Assembly (NCBI RefSeq): GCF_037126465.1
Contig: NC_088201.1
Span: forward strand, 67,664,879-67,728,878
Reading direction: 5' to 3'
Origin: Ornithodoros turicata
Lineage: Eukaryota > Arthropoda > Arachnida > Ixodida > Argasidae
Length of the DNA stretch: 64,000 nt
The notes under the pieces: generated by a model
What the model was told of the DNA's origin: nothing
The model's database searches: none
The model's input: the letters and a program-made list of their open reading frames with translations, nothing else
Shown: one piece after another, positions 48,901 to 59,500 of the stretch
How positions within the stretch are numbered: the stretch's first letter is position 1
How the letters are laid out: each line of letters opens with the position of its first letter
Translations under genes and position numbers: made by a program

Positions 48901-50397
48901 GTGGATGCTGCAAACGTTGTTCTATCTGTGATTCGGAAAAGCCAAGATATTGGCCTTAAAGTGCTTGCCATCACTACTGACATGGGACCCGGAAACAGAT
49001 CGATGTGGAAACACTTCAAAGTCAACGCTGGGAAACACAGTGTTGTTGCCAATATTGCCAAACATGACCTTCTCCAAGACACAACACTTCGTGTAATTGC
49101 AGATGTGCCACACATCGTTAAGAACTTGTGTGGCCACCTTATAAATCGACAGTCGATTGTGTTGCACCCAGATGATGTCAGAACCCATGAACTACCTGGT
49201 TGTGTCATCTCACTGGAGCCTGTGAAGCGCCTTGCTGATTTCCAGGAACACAGCACATTCAAACTTGCACCTAAAGTGACCAAAGACCTACTAGAACCAA
49301 ACCATTTTGACAAAATGAAAGTATCGCATGCCATGTCTGTCTTCAGCCATTCCACAGCTGTAGCTCTGCGTACAATGGTGAAAGAGCACGGATGGCCGGA
49401 ACATATCCTGGTGACAGCTTGGTTCATTGAACAAGTCAACCGCTGGTTCGACCTGATGTGCAGCCGGCACCCTGTAATGGCACTGAGCCTCCACAACGCA
49501 AGGATCCATGAGGATGCCGTTACTTTTCTCAGAGTCTTCATGGAGATGTTCTCACGTCTTCATATTGGAAATGGACATTTCAAGCCATGTCAGGCTGGTG
49601 TCCTACTTTCTACAACTTCAATCCTGCAGTTGCAGGACCACCTACTAAAGGACCTTTCGTTTGACTTTGTGTTAACGTCAAGATTCACTCAGGACACCCT
49701 TGAAAATCTGTTCTCTACAGTTCGTCATCGAAATCCAATGCCAACACCACTGGAGTTCAAAATGGCCCTCAAAATAAGCAGCATCTCACAGTACCTGAAG
49801 GTATCTACCTCAGGGTCATATGACATCGATGGCGGGGCCTTTTTTCTTGCTGATTTCGACACTTCCAAGGCTTGCCAAGACTCTCAACCTGACACTGATG
49901 AAGACAATCTCTTGTATGGAAGGCCACACCTTTCTCAAGCTGAAGAGAGTGCCTTTTACTACTATTGGGGATATATTATTTCACGTGTCATGAAGAACAA
50001 TGTGACATGTCCCAAATGTGACCGTGAAGTGACAACAGACGCTACCCCGCCATGTGGACAAAGCACCTTCACAACAGCAAAGTCCTACAAAGCAGGTGCC
50101 TTAGTGTATGTTTCAGACAAAGTATACAACATGCTTCTGTTTTGTGAAAGCTGCTTCGGAGCAAACATCGACAAGTGCTGTGACAAAGAAAACATAATTT
50201 CAGTGTTGCATGACAAAATGTCCGCAGCAGTAAAACATATTGACATTCAAGACTGCCATGCCATCAAAGACAAAATAATCAGACGATTCTGCCATGCACG
50301 GCTTCAGCTGCACTTCTCCGAGCTCAGCCGAAAAATGCAGAAAAAAACAAAGGACATGGGAAGCAAAAGTATGTGTGCTCCACGACGCCAGATATAG
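45929..50397 (+). CDS. P-element-type (THAP9-like) transposase, 11 exons
   Basis: Modelled exons: 45929-46114, 46262-46417, 46930-46989, 47131-47379, 47455-47511, 47589-47648, 47723-47779, 47845-47934, 48018-48333, 48401-48679, 48884-50397. All have GT-AG borders and consistent phase, about 1,007 codons. Exons 1-2 give a THAP C2CH zinc finger (C14, C19, C61, H64; W42; AVPTVF box 85-90) for sequence-specific DNA binding. Exons 3-8 are a low-complexity linker containing a tandem exon duplication. Exon 9 has a coiled coil (about 310-355). Exons 9-11 carry the RNase H-like P transposase: MVDEMA (D445), ADVPHIVKN (D577) and TQDTLENLF (E777) are candidate catalytic residues, followed by CPKC and CESC cysteine pairs. 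One in-frame TGA (47311) lies in exon 4 as modelled. Either that exon is spliced differently or the copy carries a nonsense mutation. The long uninterrupted last exon argues for recent function. A domesticated THAP9-like gene is the alternative. Confidence 0.85.
46621..46746. repeat. Foldback in intron 2 of the P-like gene
   Basis: tatagttgaaataaatggga... at 46621 pairs with its reverse complement ending at 46746 (arms about 50 bp, loop gaggtttattaaa). Flanked by (TA)n tracts at 46510-46535, 46610-46622 and 46785-46805. Confidence 0.85.
47330..47850 (+). repeat. Tandem ~268-bp exon-intron duplication
   Basis: The segment with the end of exon 4, intron, exon 5 and following intron is repeated as exon 6, intron, exon 7 and intron. 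The spacing is 268-269 bp with introns almost identical (ttgattcaactatatacaca in both). Both copies keep phase 0 (TCLPQ then EPSSVLNISLAS). Exon 8 begins like a third, diverged copy. Confidence 0.9.
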
Positions 50398-51828
50398 GCC
50401 TATGACACTTCCTCGGTTGCACTGATGCTTATACGTATGTGCACTTTTGCTTGAAAGTGTTTTTGTGGTGCAGTGACACTTGTACAGTTATGCTTGTGTG
50501 CTGAAATGACAGCTTTTACTTTTCGTGTGAATGCCAGTGAAAAACAAGGTTTCTAGTGTGCAGTGAGATTTTTATGCTGATGCTTCCTCTTATGTTTGCA
50601 CAGACAATTTCGTGTACATTACCTCTCTCTCTCTCTCTCCCCTAAAAAAAACAAAAAAAAAACCCCTCCAGTGTATCCCTACCTTGACGTGGTGAGGGGG
50701 CTTGTGTGCTTCTATGATATTGTGAGCTATGCCAGAAGGGCCACCCATACTGGACAGGTTACGATTGAGGGGCCTGACGAAGCGGGATACTAGCTTGGCT
50801 GCTATTTCTTGTTGTCCTGAAAGTGTGCTATGCGTGAAATAAACGGCTGCAACACTTACTTGAGTTGAGTGTCTTGTTTGGTTCTCTTTGGCTGTGACTT
50901 TTTACATTTTTAAGTATTTCCAGTGCTGCATTAACTAAACTTGAGGAAAAGTAAATTTACTTTTAATAAATCTAAGCTTGTATTTTTGTGATGCTGTGAA
51001 CCAAAATATATAAACTGTTTTAAAGAGGATAGCTTGTGTGTAAACTACAAACTCTGTACTGCATGAGAGCAAAATTTGATACTTCTCATATGCGTCTTGT
51101 TCCTCATAAGCAAGCATGAGTGCGACAATTTGATAATTACGTAGCGAAAGCGCACGTGATGACTTAATTTCTTGGACTTATTTCCTTTCTTCGCCCCATT
51201 ATCAGCTGTGCTGCCTGCACGCAGGATGCAAAGGGTCGAATGAACAGATGCGGTATGCACCGCATGAAGATCGTACCGCGTTTTCTGACTCGAGCAGTAA
51301 GCTTTACACAATGGACGACTACATATGTTACTGTCACGCGGAAAGACCATACATTTCACGAATATCGTTACGTCTGCTCATCAGCCTCCATCACGGTCGC
51401 TCAGAGTCGCGTCTGCTTATACTCGCGTTTGACTCCGACGGCCGCTGTATTTAGTGTGACCAATGTCCACTTTTCGGCATTTAGACATAATCATTAGCAC
51501 GCACTTTCAAAGTTCATTTCATCGTTTATCATCAACAGTTAAGTACGACTGCCAGCTTCAAGAACTGAGCAACGCCTGCTCTATGGGACCACCCGAAGAA
51601 CTAGGATCGTAATGGCGGCCAAGCGCGATGGAACGCGAGAGGGCGGAGCCACGGAGAAGTCGGGTGGCGTCATATGACGCATCACGCCATCAGGCTCCGC
51701 CCAATGGCCAAACTCTCCCTATATACGGCTCTGGCGCCGAGATGCGCTTGGCGCCATCTCTCGGCAGGAACATCGGCGGGTACATATGACAACAGCCGAA
51801 CGGCTCACCAGTCCTTCTAGCCCACCAT
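50398..51828 (+). other. 3' flank and right end of the P-like element
   Basis: Contains a (CT)n tract (50622-50640), a probable polyadenylation signal aataaa near 50838 downstream of the stop, and GC-rich subterminal sequence from about 51600 to the right terminus, including the palindromic ggcgccgagatgcgcttggc area. No other gene is visible. Confidence 0.5.
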
Positions 51829-52087
51829 AGTCTAGCGTTGGTCACGGGAATTATGCTGTTCCCGCCTCCCCCTTGCCCGTTACCGTGTATTCACACGAGC
51901 GTGTTTTATGACGGCGCAGCGACTGAAGGAGCGAGAGGGTAAATGATAAGGCGCTGAGGCTACGCCACTCTGGAATGCCTACACAGATAGTGTTCCAATG
52001 TGCCGTTAGCTCAGATGCCGGGGATAACGTTCGCGCTGCGGTTGAAGGTTGCAGCATTAATTTTATGTGCACGGCGCATGGTGCGCA

Positions 52088-52342
52088 ATGGACGAAAGAA
52101 AGCGAAAATTGGTGGCTTTTGCTGTTCTCATTGATGATAGTGAATGCTGCCATGAAAAGAAGTGGTTAACGAAGATATGGACGAAAGAATGGGTGCTGAG
52201 GAAAGAGCACGGTCTGCAAAATAGCCTTCTACAGGAGCTACGAGACGAGGACCCATGTGCCTACCACAAGGTTTTGAGAAAGTATGCGGCCGCTTTTGAA
52301 TACATTCTGCTCCGCATATCAAAGCGCATAAGGAGAGTATAG
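52088..52342 (+). CDS. Harbinger transposase N-terminal exon
   Basis: The ATG at 52088 opens MDERKRKLVAFAV. It continues with WVLRKEHGLQNSLLQELRDE and EYILLRISKRIR, the N-terminal helical region that precedes the DDE nuclease in arthropod HARBI1-like transposases (family pattern: Arg/Trp-rich W-[IV]-L-R-R-E ... L-x-E-L ... F/Y-x-x-L-L-x-[KR]-I). It runs to a stop at 52342. The DDE domain that should follow is missing or unrecognisable. An upstream in-frame ATG at 52067 exists, but the family start fits 52088. Probably not a functional protein. Confidence 0.55.
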   Translation: MDERKRKLVAFAVLIDDSECCHEKKWLTKIWTKEWVLRKEHGLQNSLLQELRDEDPCAYHKVLRKYAAAFEYILLRISKRIRRV

Positions 52343-54600
52343 AGATGAATATGCAGGACATTATACTAGCCAGTGATCGCTTTTCCGTAACCCATCTGCA
52401 ACAGGTTCCTCCGAATTATGTGCGCTTAAACATGCCTCTAAATGCATAAAGCGTTCGTAAATAAGACTGAGCTGGAAAGAGTGTAGGAGAGAGTGCTATG
52501 AAGGCTGTGTGTCTTCGTTTTCTACCGTGACGCCGCAGCAGTGTGACGGTGATGAGTTTGATGTAAAGCAGAGACGGCTGTGGCGAAAAGGTCGCACCTT
52601 TAGAACACAGTAAAAACAGCTTCATCACATAGCACACTCTGCGCCAACCATTGCCGCGAATAATAGCCCTGGCTCACTTCTGATTGGAAGACACAGTGGA
52701 GCGTACACCTTTTTGTCTCAGTGGTGTGTGTGTGTGTGTGTGTGTGTGTACAGTAGCTCTGCCGCACGTTCTGCTGAAGCAAGAAACCTTGTCCTCTTTC
52801 TGCAGAGGGCAGGTCTTGCCAAGACCCATCTAACAGTTTGCTCCCCCCAACGAACTCATGCACCCTCTACGCACTTCTATCCTCCATCCGGCTTGCTTCC
52901 TTTCTTCTTTTTGCTAAAGTCGTGACGACGCCCACTTCTGTGTGGAAAACAACGGCGAGCCGATCCTTCCATAACTCCCCTCCTCATTTGTGTCAGTTCG
53001 GATGTATGATAAGTGACACAAAAAACCATTCGCCCTCCTCTCTCTTCGAATCAGAAGCGATGGCCCTATCGCTCGTGGCCATGGTTGGAGCATAGCCTGC
53101 TATGCCCTGAAGTTCAGTTTTTAGAGTGCAGAAATGGGATGATTCAGGTGCGATGCCCTCCTCTGGGAGCTTCCAATTCCTGCGTTTCATTGGCCCCATT
53201 GCTTTAGGCGTTGGACAGGCCATGTTTTTGTGTCTACTTCCTTCGTACACTACTCATTGCAGTAAAACGTTCATCGCATATACCGGTGGCATAGCCAGGT
53301 AGAGTTCACCACCATAAACCCGCACCGTTGGTAATGCAATTAGAACGGGAAAATAACTTCTCTTGGAAATAATCCTCTCCCACTCAAACAACCTTTATGA
53401 TCTTTCCTGATCTTTTCCTTTCTTTTTCTCTTTGGGGGGGGGGGGTACGTTACCGTCCCATCCATACATATAAAATTATGGGACAAAACGAAATTTACGA
53501 ATTCGCACTTTTGGTATATCGCGTTGTATAAGAAGCTCCCCCAGTGAATAATTACGAAATAATGCTATGGCAAAGCGAGACGCTATAACGTAAGTTCGTC
53601 AATATGTTGCATTTTTAGCACTAGCTTTATCCAGATTTAAAACACGTTACCTTGAAGCGCTGTGGCAGTTCCCAAACTTTGTGGCCGCGCGATGGATGGA
53701 AACACGCAAAAATAGTGGAACCGAGGAAAACTGGCTCCGTTTATTAGAACTGTTCGTCCTCGTTGATGCTTGTAAGGACACGATGTGTGCGCACAGTAGC
53801 CTCCCCCGAGCGCACTGCAAGACGTGATGGTGAACACAGGGTGCTACCTGTAAGCTTGTGTAATTACAGCCCTAAAATATTATAGCATCACACGGTTAAT
53901 TTATGATGCAAGACCACTATGAATATGCGCGACCTCCGCAGTGGCCGGCCCGTGGATTAAATTTTGAGCCCCTTTGGCTTGCCTGGCGTGCAACATACTG
54001 CTCACACATTTTCTCGTTTTTAAACGAAACTACCAGCATCCTGAGCCGATACCTTTTGGTTTGGAATGCGAGCATGCAGTCAACTCGTTATTAATAATTA
54101 ACGCGTTCTTAACTGATACAACGACTACGCCGCGAATATGGGGACCCAAAACGTGCTTTGGTGCACATACATACCGTTGCTTCGGCATCTAGGTGTCTCT
54201 TTTTTATTTCAAAAACGATCTGTTCTCACATGGCATGTTTCCATGGTACATTTCGGTATTGCTCATCGGCAAGTTTCCACAAATCGAGTGTTGCTCTACC
54301 AGGTGTATTAGATAAAAGAAAAGAGCTTGTCACATTGGCAACAAAAGGTGGCTTTTTCTTTTTTTTTTCGTCCTCCCGGAAGGCTCTGCGCGTCAGTCGT
54401 CAGATTCTGTGCCCGCGAACAAACTATCCGCGTGGTTCTTTCTGACGGACGGAGCTGCCGAGCGCAGTGATGTTGCACAAGGCTCTTTCATATCTCGCCA
54501 AAAATAAGATAAGAATGTGCGCGCTTCCTAGATTCTGCTGTACGATAAGCCCCGCCCGCGACCGCATGGTTGGATGATTGGGTGATTGCGCTGATACCTC
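52343..54600. other. Interior of the Harbinger element, no gene recognised
   Basis: Contains (TG)n at 52722-52749 and a G-run at 53434-53446. Multiple short frames have no DDE motif. Either the catalytic exon was deleted or unrelated DNA has replaced it. Confidence 0.4.
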
Positions 54601-54659
54601 CTTCTCCTCCTTCAGTCGCTGCGCAGCCAGAAAAGGCGCTCGTGTGAACACACTATCGC

Positions 54660-55073
54660 CGTCCTCAAAGCGTCATTGAGGAGCTGCCGGCGGCTGACAG
54701 GTCTGTCTGCGTGCAGACGATGGCATTAGGTTGCCCTTTGAAGAAAATCTGGCGACCCTATATGACGCTGCGACCCTACCCACTGGGGAGGCCCGCTCTT
54801 TCTTGCCTTGTACAAAGCACTTTGCTCTCAGTTACGCAAGCTACACGCTACGCGGCTGCAGTCAAGGCCATGCACACTGGGAACTCTCATGGCTCTGATG
54901 GACTTCCGGCTGAATTCTACAAATGTCTCTACTCGACATTGTCCCGTCCTTTGATTCTTATTTTCAATAGCTGTTTGGCGGGCAGCCTCTTGTGCCCTTC
55001 CATGCGAGATAGCGTTATTATCCCGCTCTGCAAGGACGTGTCTCGAAGGCACGCCCCGTGCAGCGCCTATAGG
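54660..55073 (+). pseudogene. Old Tx1-like LINE, left part of split RT
   Basis: The plus-strand frame carries AAVKAMHTGNSHGSDGLPAE (RT block 1), then FYKCLYSTLSRPLILIFNSC and RDSVIIPLCKDVSRRHAPCS, ending at AYRG at 55073. The next conserved block of the same protein, AYRPVSLLNTDYNIIS, occurs at 62744 on the same strand. The copy was therefore split by a later 7.67-kb insertion. Confidence 0.75.
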
Positions 55074-55854
55074 GGCGCCACAAACGAATCCCCTAGCAGG
55101 AGGAGCGCCACATTTTCCGGGGCTCGTAGCACATTCCGCGGTGTTGCCTGTATGCGGCCTGCTGCATCATGTTTACCGTAAGCAGCTTGATATTCCGAAC
55201 ACAAAAGCTGTAAGGTATGGACGGTACATGGAGCAGTGTGAAAAATCATCCAGTTTGAGAAATACTACGACAGCAGAGCGCAGAGATATAATATTACTGT
55301 ATGTATAATACTACTGCATCAGCCATGCCTGTGTTGCACGCCCGATGGTGGTATCGTGAAAGACAATGACATATTCATTCATTGATTCTCCTTCATTTAT
55401 TATTGTTGTTGTTGTTGTTGTACTTCTACATACAGAGCTGGCGTGTCCATTCTCACGTGCAAACATGGACATAGTGGACCACAATAGAGGGACATTATAT
55501 ATTCCCTACCTCGCTTTCGACGAGGTCAAAATGCAAAGCTAAACGTGCAGGTGCAGCTTTCACTATACGTGCTTGAACTCAACTCAAGAAATGCTCTTTT
55601 TATGTGTATTCGACAAAACAAAAATTCAAGTCTTGCGACATGACAGGTTTCTTGGTGAAGCTGTTCCCAGACTTGAAGAGTTTTATTTCACGCAACAACA
55701 GATAAATTAATGACTATGAATGGGGAAATTCGCACTTTGTGCACATCCTTAGCAAAGCCGCTATGTAACTAAGACTACTAAAACTAAGACTAAGAAGAAG
55801 AAGAAGAAGTTGTTATAGCGAACGGACGTGCCTTCACTGCTCTCTTCTACGGGA

Positions 55855-56448
55855 TGTAGTTCCGTATCGGGACCACTGGCTTTTTTTAAAGAAAAACGAA
55901 TAAAAACAAAAATCTAACGCTTTTACGTGAAAGAGGAAGTAATTAGTAACGAAATTCAACAGGAATGTCCCTCGTATATTGCGTAAAACTTATAAAAATT
56001 AAATTTTATCGCCGGTTTCTTGATGGCGATCCGCCATCTTGGCTGAGGACCTTACTGACCCAACCCGAGGCACAGTCTCGACGCCCGCACCGCCTAGTGC
56101 GTGCCTGGGGGGGGCGGCGCCCCCCCCAGACCCCCCCCCCAATCTGTAGAACCTAACTTAACCCAACCTCACTAAAGTGAGGTGGTTTAGCCCATTTCAA
56201 CGACCCTACCTTTCGCAAGACGGCAAGTTTCGAATCCGTTAGGCTTAGCATTCCTGTGTTTCTCCTGCGCTAAAAGTGAATCAGATGGGGTTGTTTAAAT
56301 GCATATAAAAAAACTTCTAGTCCACAGAATTTTATAATTCTTACATTTTTAGATTCAGTATATGATCTTCTTCCACTTCTATGCAATATTTACTTTCCTA
56401 ACTGTTTCAGTAATTTTTAAAAACGAGTGGTCCCGATACGGAACTACA
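55855..56448. repeat. Perfect 23-bp inverted repeat in the LINE 5' region
   Basis: tgtagttccgtatcgggacc(act) at 55855-55877 is the exact reverse complement of 56426-56448. It encloses about 550 bp with C/G runs at 56108-56140. It could form a 5' hairpin in the transcript or mark the edges of an older insertion. Confidence 0.8.
56174..56246 (+). promoter_or_regulatory. tRNA-like (Pol III A/B box-like) segment
   Basis: ggtggtttagcc resembles an A box. Then gcaagacggcaagtttcgaatcc (B-box core gtttcgaatcc, 56227-56237) follows about 45 nt later, as in tRNA-derived SINE heads. No complete tRNA cloverleaf can be drawn confidently. It lies in the LINE 5' region. Confidence 0.3.
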
Positions 56449-56520
56449 CCCCTTCTACGATTAAGAATTTCCTGGGGCTCGACTTCCTACTGTGTGGGTC
56501 TGCCCCCGGTCCGTTTCACG

Positions 56521-59500
56521 ATGTCAGCTGAGGCGACGCCCACCGCTCCCGCGGCTACTGTCTCGGCAGCTCTTTGTACCGTAAGGCCTCCTAAAGACCA
56601 TGCCTTCGATTTCACTGTGCCCGACGGGGCTTCCGTAGATGGTGTCCTCGACGCTATCTGTCAGCTGGTCGACGACCAGGTTCATTCCATTCAGCATCGG
56701 GGTGGCTTGAACTTCCAAGTTGTTGTTTCGAACAAGAGAGCACGCGATCTGGTCTTCGGAGTTGGAAAGGTAACCTTTGAGGAGGTTGACGTTCTTCTTA
56801 CCCCAGTTTCTTCGACAAGAACTGCCTATCTCACTATCAAGCGACTTCCGGAGTATGTTCCCGATGACGTCCTGGTGCGTGCCTTGGCGCCTTACGGCAC
56901 TGTACTGGCGTTTTCGTTTCCGGTATACAAGGACCGCCCTACCATCCGCAACGGGACTCGCATAGTCAAGTTCGAGATGAAGAAGCCGGTACCCAACTTC
57001 CTCACTGTTGGGTCTGATCGTGCATTGGTAGACTACAAGGGCATCAAGAAGGTTTGCGGAAGGTGCGGGTCGGAGGGGCACATCCGCGGTGACTGCAAGG
57101 CACTTCGCTGTGAAAGATGCGCCGTATTTGGTCACCACACCGTCGGCTGCAGAGCCCCATGTCTCCGCTGCGGCCAAGGTCACGCCACGGTGGATTGTGT
57201 CATGCGCAGGTCATACTCGTCAGCTGCAAAGGGAGAGCGTCACGGATCGAGGACGGCTGCTTTTCCTGTGTCTGCTGCTGCACCCACTCAGCAAGTAGTC
57301 CCCGTGAAGTCTGATGCGGAATTTCCCGCCTTGAGTGAACCCGCTAGCAATGAGCCTATTTCTTCCGAGGCGACATCGCCTGCTGAGGCCGCGCCGGCAG
57401 TGGACGCCGTGGAGAAGGTTCTGTTTTCTTCATGTGACGAACCAGCAAGTGAACTTCCATACGGGTCTAATAACTTGGAGGGCCCCGATGGTCTGCACGA
57501 GCTCAGTCATGTGCAGGGAGCTGGCCTTGCCACCAGCGGTGATGAAGTGAGCCCTTTAGTTTCATCTCCTGGTTCATCAACGTCACTCTACTCTCTGGCG
57601 GGATCTCATGGTGAAGCCGCAGAGTTGTGTGATCTAGTCGTTGACGACCCTGCTGTTGGAGTCTCCGGGAAACACTGCCGCCACTCTTCACCCAGTGATA
57701 GCGACCCCGCTGCGCGGAAGACAATGCCCACACACAAAAAAGCCAAAACCGTTTCGTGTGGCGACGACGTGGACATGTTTGATATCTTGCCTACCATGGG
57801 AACTGGAACACAGTGGTTTGCCCTAATCTCTTACATGGTGCTACGCATACTGACTCTTAATGTGCAGGGGTTTCGAACTGCAGCAAAGCAGGAAGAAGTA
57901 ATACAGTTCGCTCGTAGCGTAAGGTGTGATCTGCTCCTTCTGCAGGAGGTTCACTTTACCTGCTTCTCCGACGTAGTCAAGTTCACAGAGCATTGCAATG
58001 TTCGCGGCTTCTTTAGTTTTGGTACTACTCGTCAGTGTGGAGTGGGTGTGGTAGTGCTCAACAGTGCCTTACTGCCACACTGCACAGCGCGACATGATAC
58101 AGATGGCAGAGTACTGTGCTTTGAATTTTTCGTCGGCCGCACAAAATTCCGAATTGTGAACATTTACGCCCCGGCACGAGCTTCCGCAGCCAACGGTTTC
58201 TTCCAAGATTTGGATACGAGCTTCATACCCCTCTCCGGGGCTATTCTCGGTGGGGACTTCAACTGTGTGCTGGATTCTAACCGCGACGTACGTGGACCCG
58301 GCCGGGGAAGACCAACGTGGAGTGCCCGCGAGTTGAGACGTCTACTGGTGCACCGTAACCTTATCGACGCTTGGACAGCCCTGCGCGGGTCTCAATACTC
58401 GGCGACTTGGTCACGGGCGGGGTCGTCGAGCAGGATCGACCGCTTTTATATACCCTCAAGTCTTCGCTCTTGTCTTGTGGACTGTGTTGTTGTCCCCACC
58501 AACCAGCTCGGTGTTCATGTGAGCGACCACAGCGCGGTCCTGCTATCCTTGGACATGGCGCACTTTGAAGCTGCCCAGTGCACGCGCTGGAGACTGGACA
58601 CTTCGCTTCTCTACGATGACGCCATTGTGGCTGAGGCCCGATCCAGAATAGCTGACTACCTCTCTCGTCATTCTCCTTCCCCGGAGTCGCGGGAAGCTTT
58701 CAAGATATGGACACGGCGCCTGTTTCAGTCGCTGGGCCAACAGCGGGCCAGGAGGCGGAACGCTCTTCTGAGACGGCTTGCTATAAAGATACGTGCAGTG
58801 CGCAGGGGGCGCCCGTTAACCCCTTTGATGGAGGAATACCTTCAGAGTCTCCAGGAGCGATATAGGCTCCTCCTTCGGTCGTCAGCTGGGGCTGCTCGTA
58901 TGCGTCACACCCAGTCTGAGGCGCTTGCTGGTCCCGGTGTCGTGCGCTACCTTCGCTATGCTCGCCGTTCGCACAGCAGCCAGCCGCCACCTAACAACTT
59001 TCGTGACGCCGACCGCACTATTACTGAGGACCCACAAGAGGTAGTAGGCGGCTTTGAAGCTTTCTTCCGCTCTCTTTACACCAGCACACAAGTTGCGAGT
59101 ACCGAGGACAGTGATTTTCTTGACGCGTTGCCGTCCCTTTCACCTGCAGATCAGCGTTCCGTTGAGGCTCCGCTGACTATTGAAGAACTGGACTACGCTG
59201 TATCCAGGGCAGCTTCTGGTACTAGCCCGGGCCCTGATGGCCTGCCTGCAGAATTTTACGCAGCTTTCTGGCCTACCATCCGCCTTTTCGTCTTTGAGCT
59301 TATGCGACTTTGCCTGGGTGGGGTGGCATTCCCTGAGTCCTTTGGCTTCGGGCACATTATTGTGCTCCCCAAGAACAGCGGTGACCTTGCGTACCCAGAA
59401 AACTGGCGTCCTGTTACGCTTTTGAATTGTGATTATAAACTTTTGTCATATATATTGGCCCAGCGCATCCAGAGTGTCCTGCCGGCAATAATACATCCCT

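Larger units (their letters stand above)
42173..51836 (+). mobile_element. P-superfamily (THAP9-like) transposon, ~9.65 kb
   Basis: Left end at 42181 (TATGGTGGGCTAGAAAGACT...) and right end at 51829, read in reverse complement as TATGGTGGGCTAGAAGGACT..., match at about 25 of the first 28 positions. The direct repeat AGTCTAGC flanks them (42173-42180 and 51829-51836; 7 bp if the terminal A is assigned to the element). The only long intact gene inside, on the plus strand, is a P-type transposase with an N-terminal THAP domain. The left third is swollen by CR1-like LINE debris and a palindrome, so the original element was shorter. A solo end (35283) and an apparent excision scar (26531) of the same family lie elsewhere in the window. 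Confidence 0.8.
51882..54652 (+). mobile_element. PIF/Harbinger-type element, ~2.8 kb
   Basis: The left end gtgtattcacacgagcg...ggcgcagcgactgaaggag and the reverse complement of the right end gtgtgttcacacgagcg...tgcgcagcgactgaaggag align over about 48 bp. A Harbinger-type coding exon follows the left end in the expected place. The 3-bp TTA-type target duplication expected for the family is not resolved (tta is present on the left only). The catalytic exon is not recognisable, so the copy is non-autonomous. Confidence 0.75.

Noticed and set aside
48843..49541. 232-codon minus-strand frame opposite P transposase exon 11
   Set aside because: Shadow frame. The plus strand carries clear transposase motifs.
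56362..56520. Extra 53 N-terminal residues of the LINE ORF
   Set aside because: Hydrophobic, unrelated composition and overlapping the 5' inverted repeat. The Met at 56521 is the better start.
56524..57183. 219-codon minus-strand frame opposite the LINE ORF
   Set aside because: Shadow of the real plus-strand coding sequence with no domain of its own.
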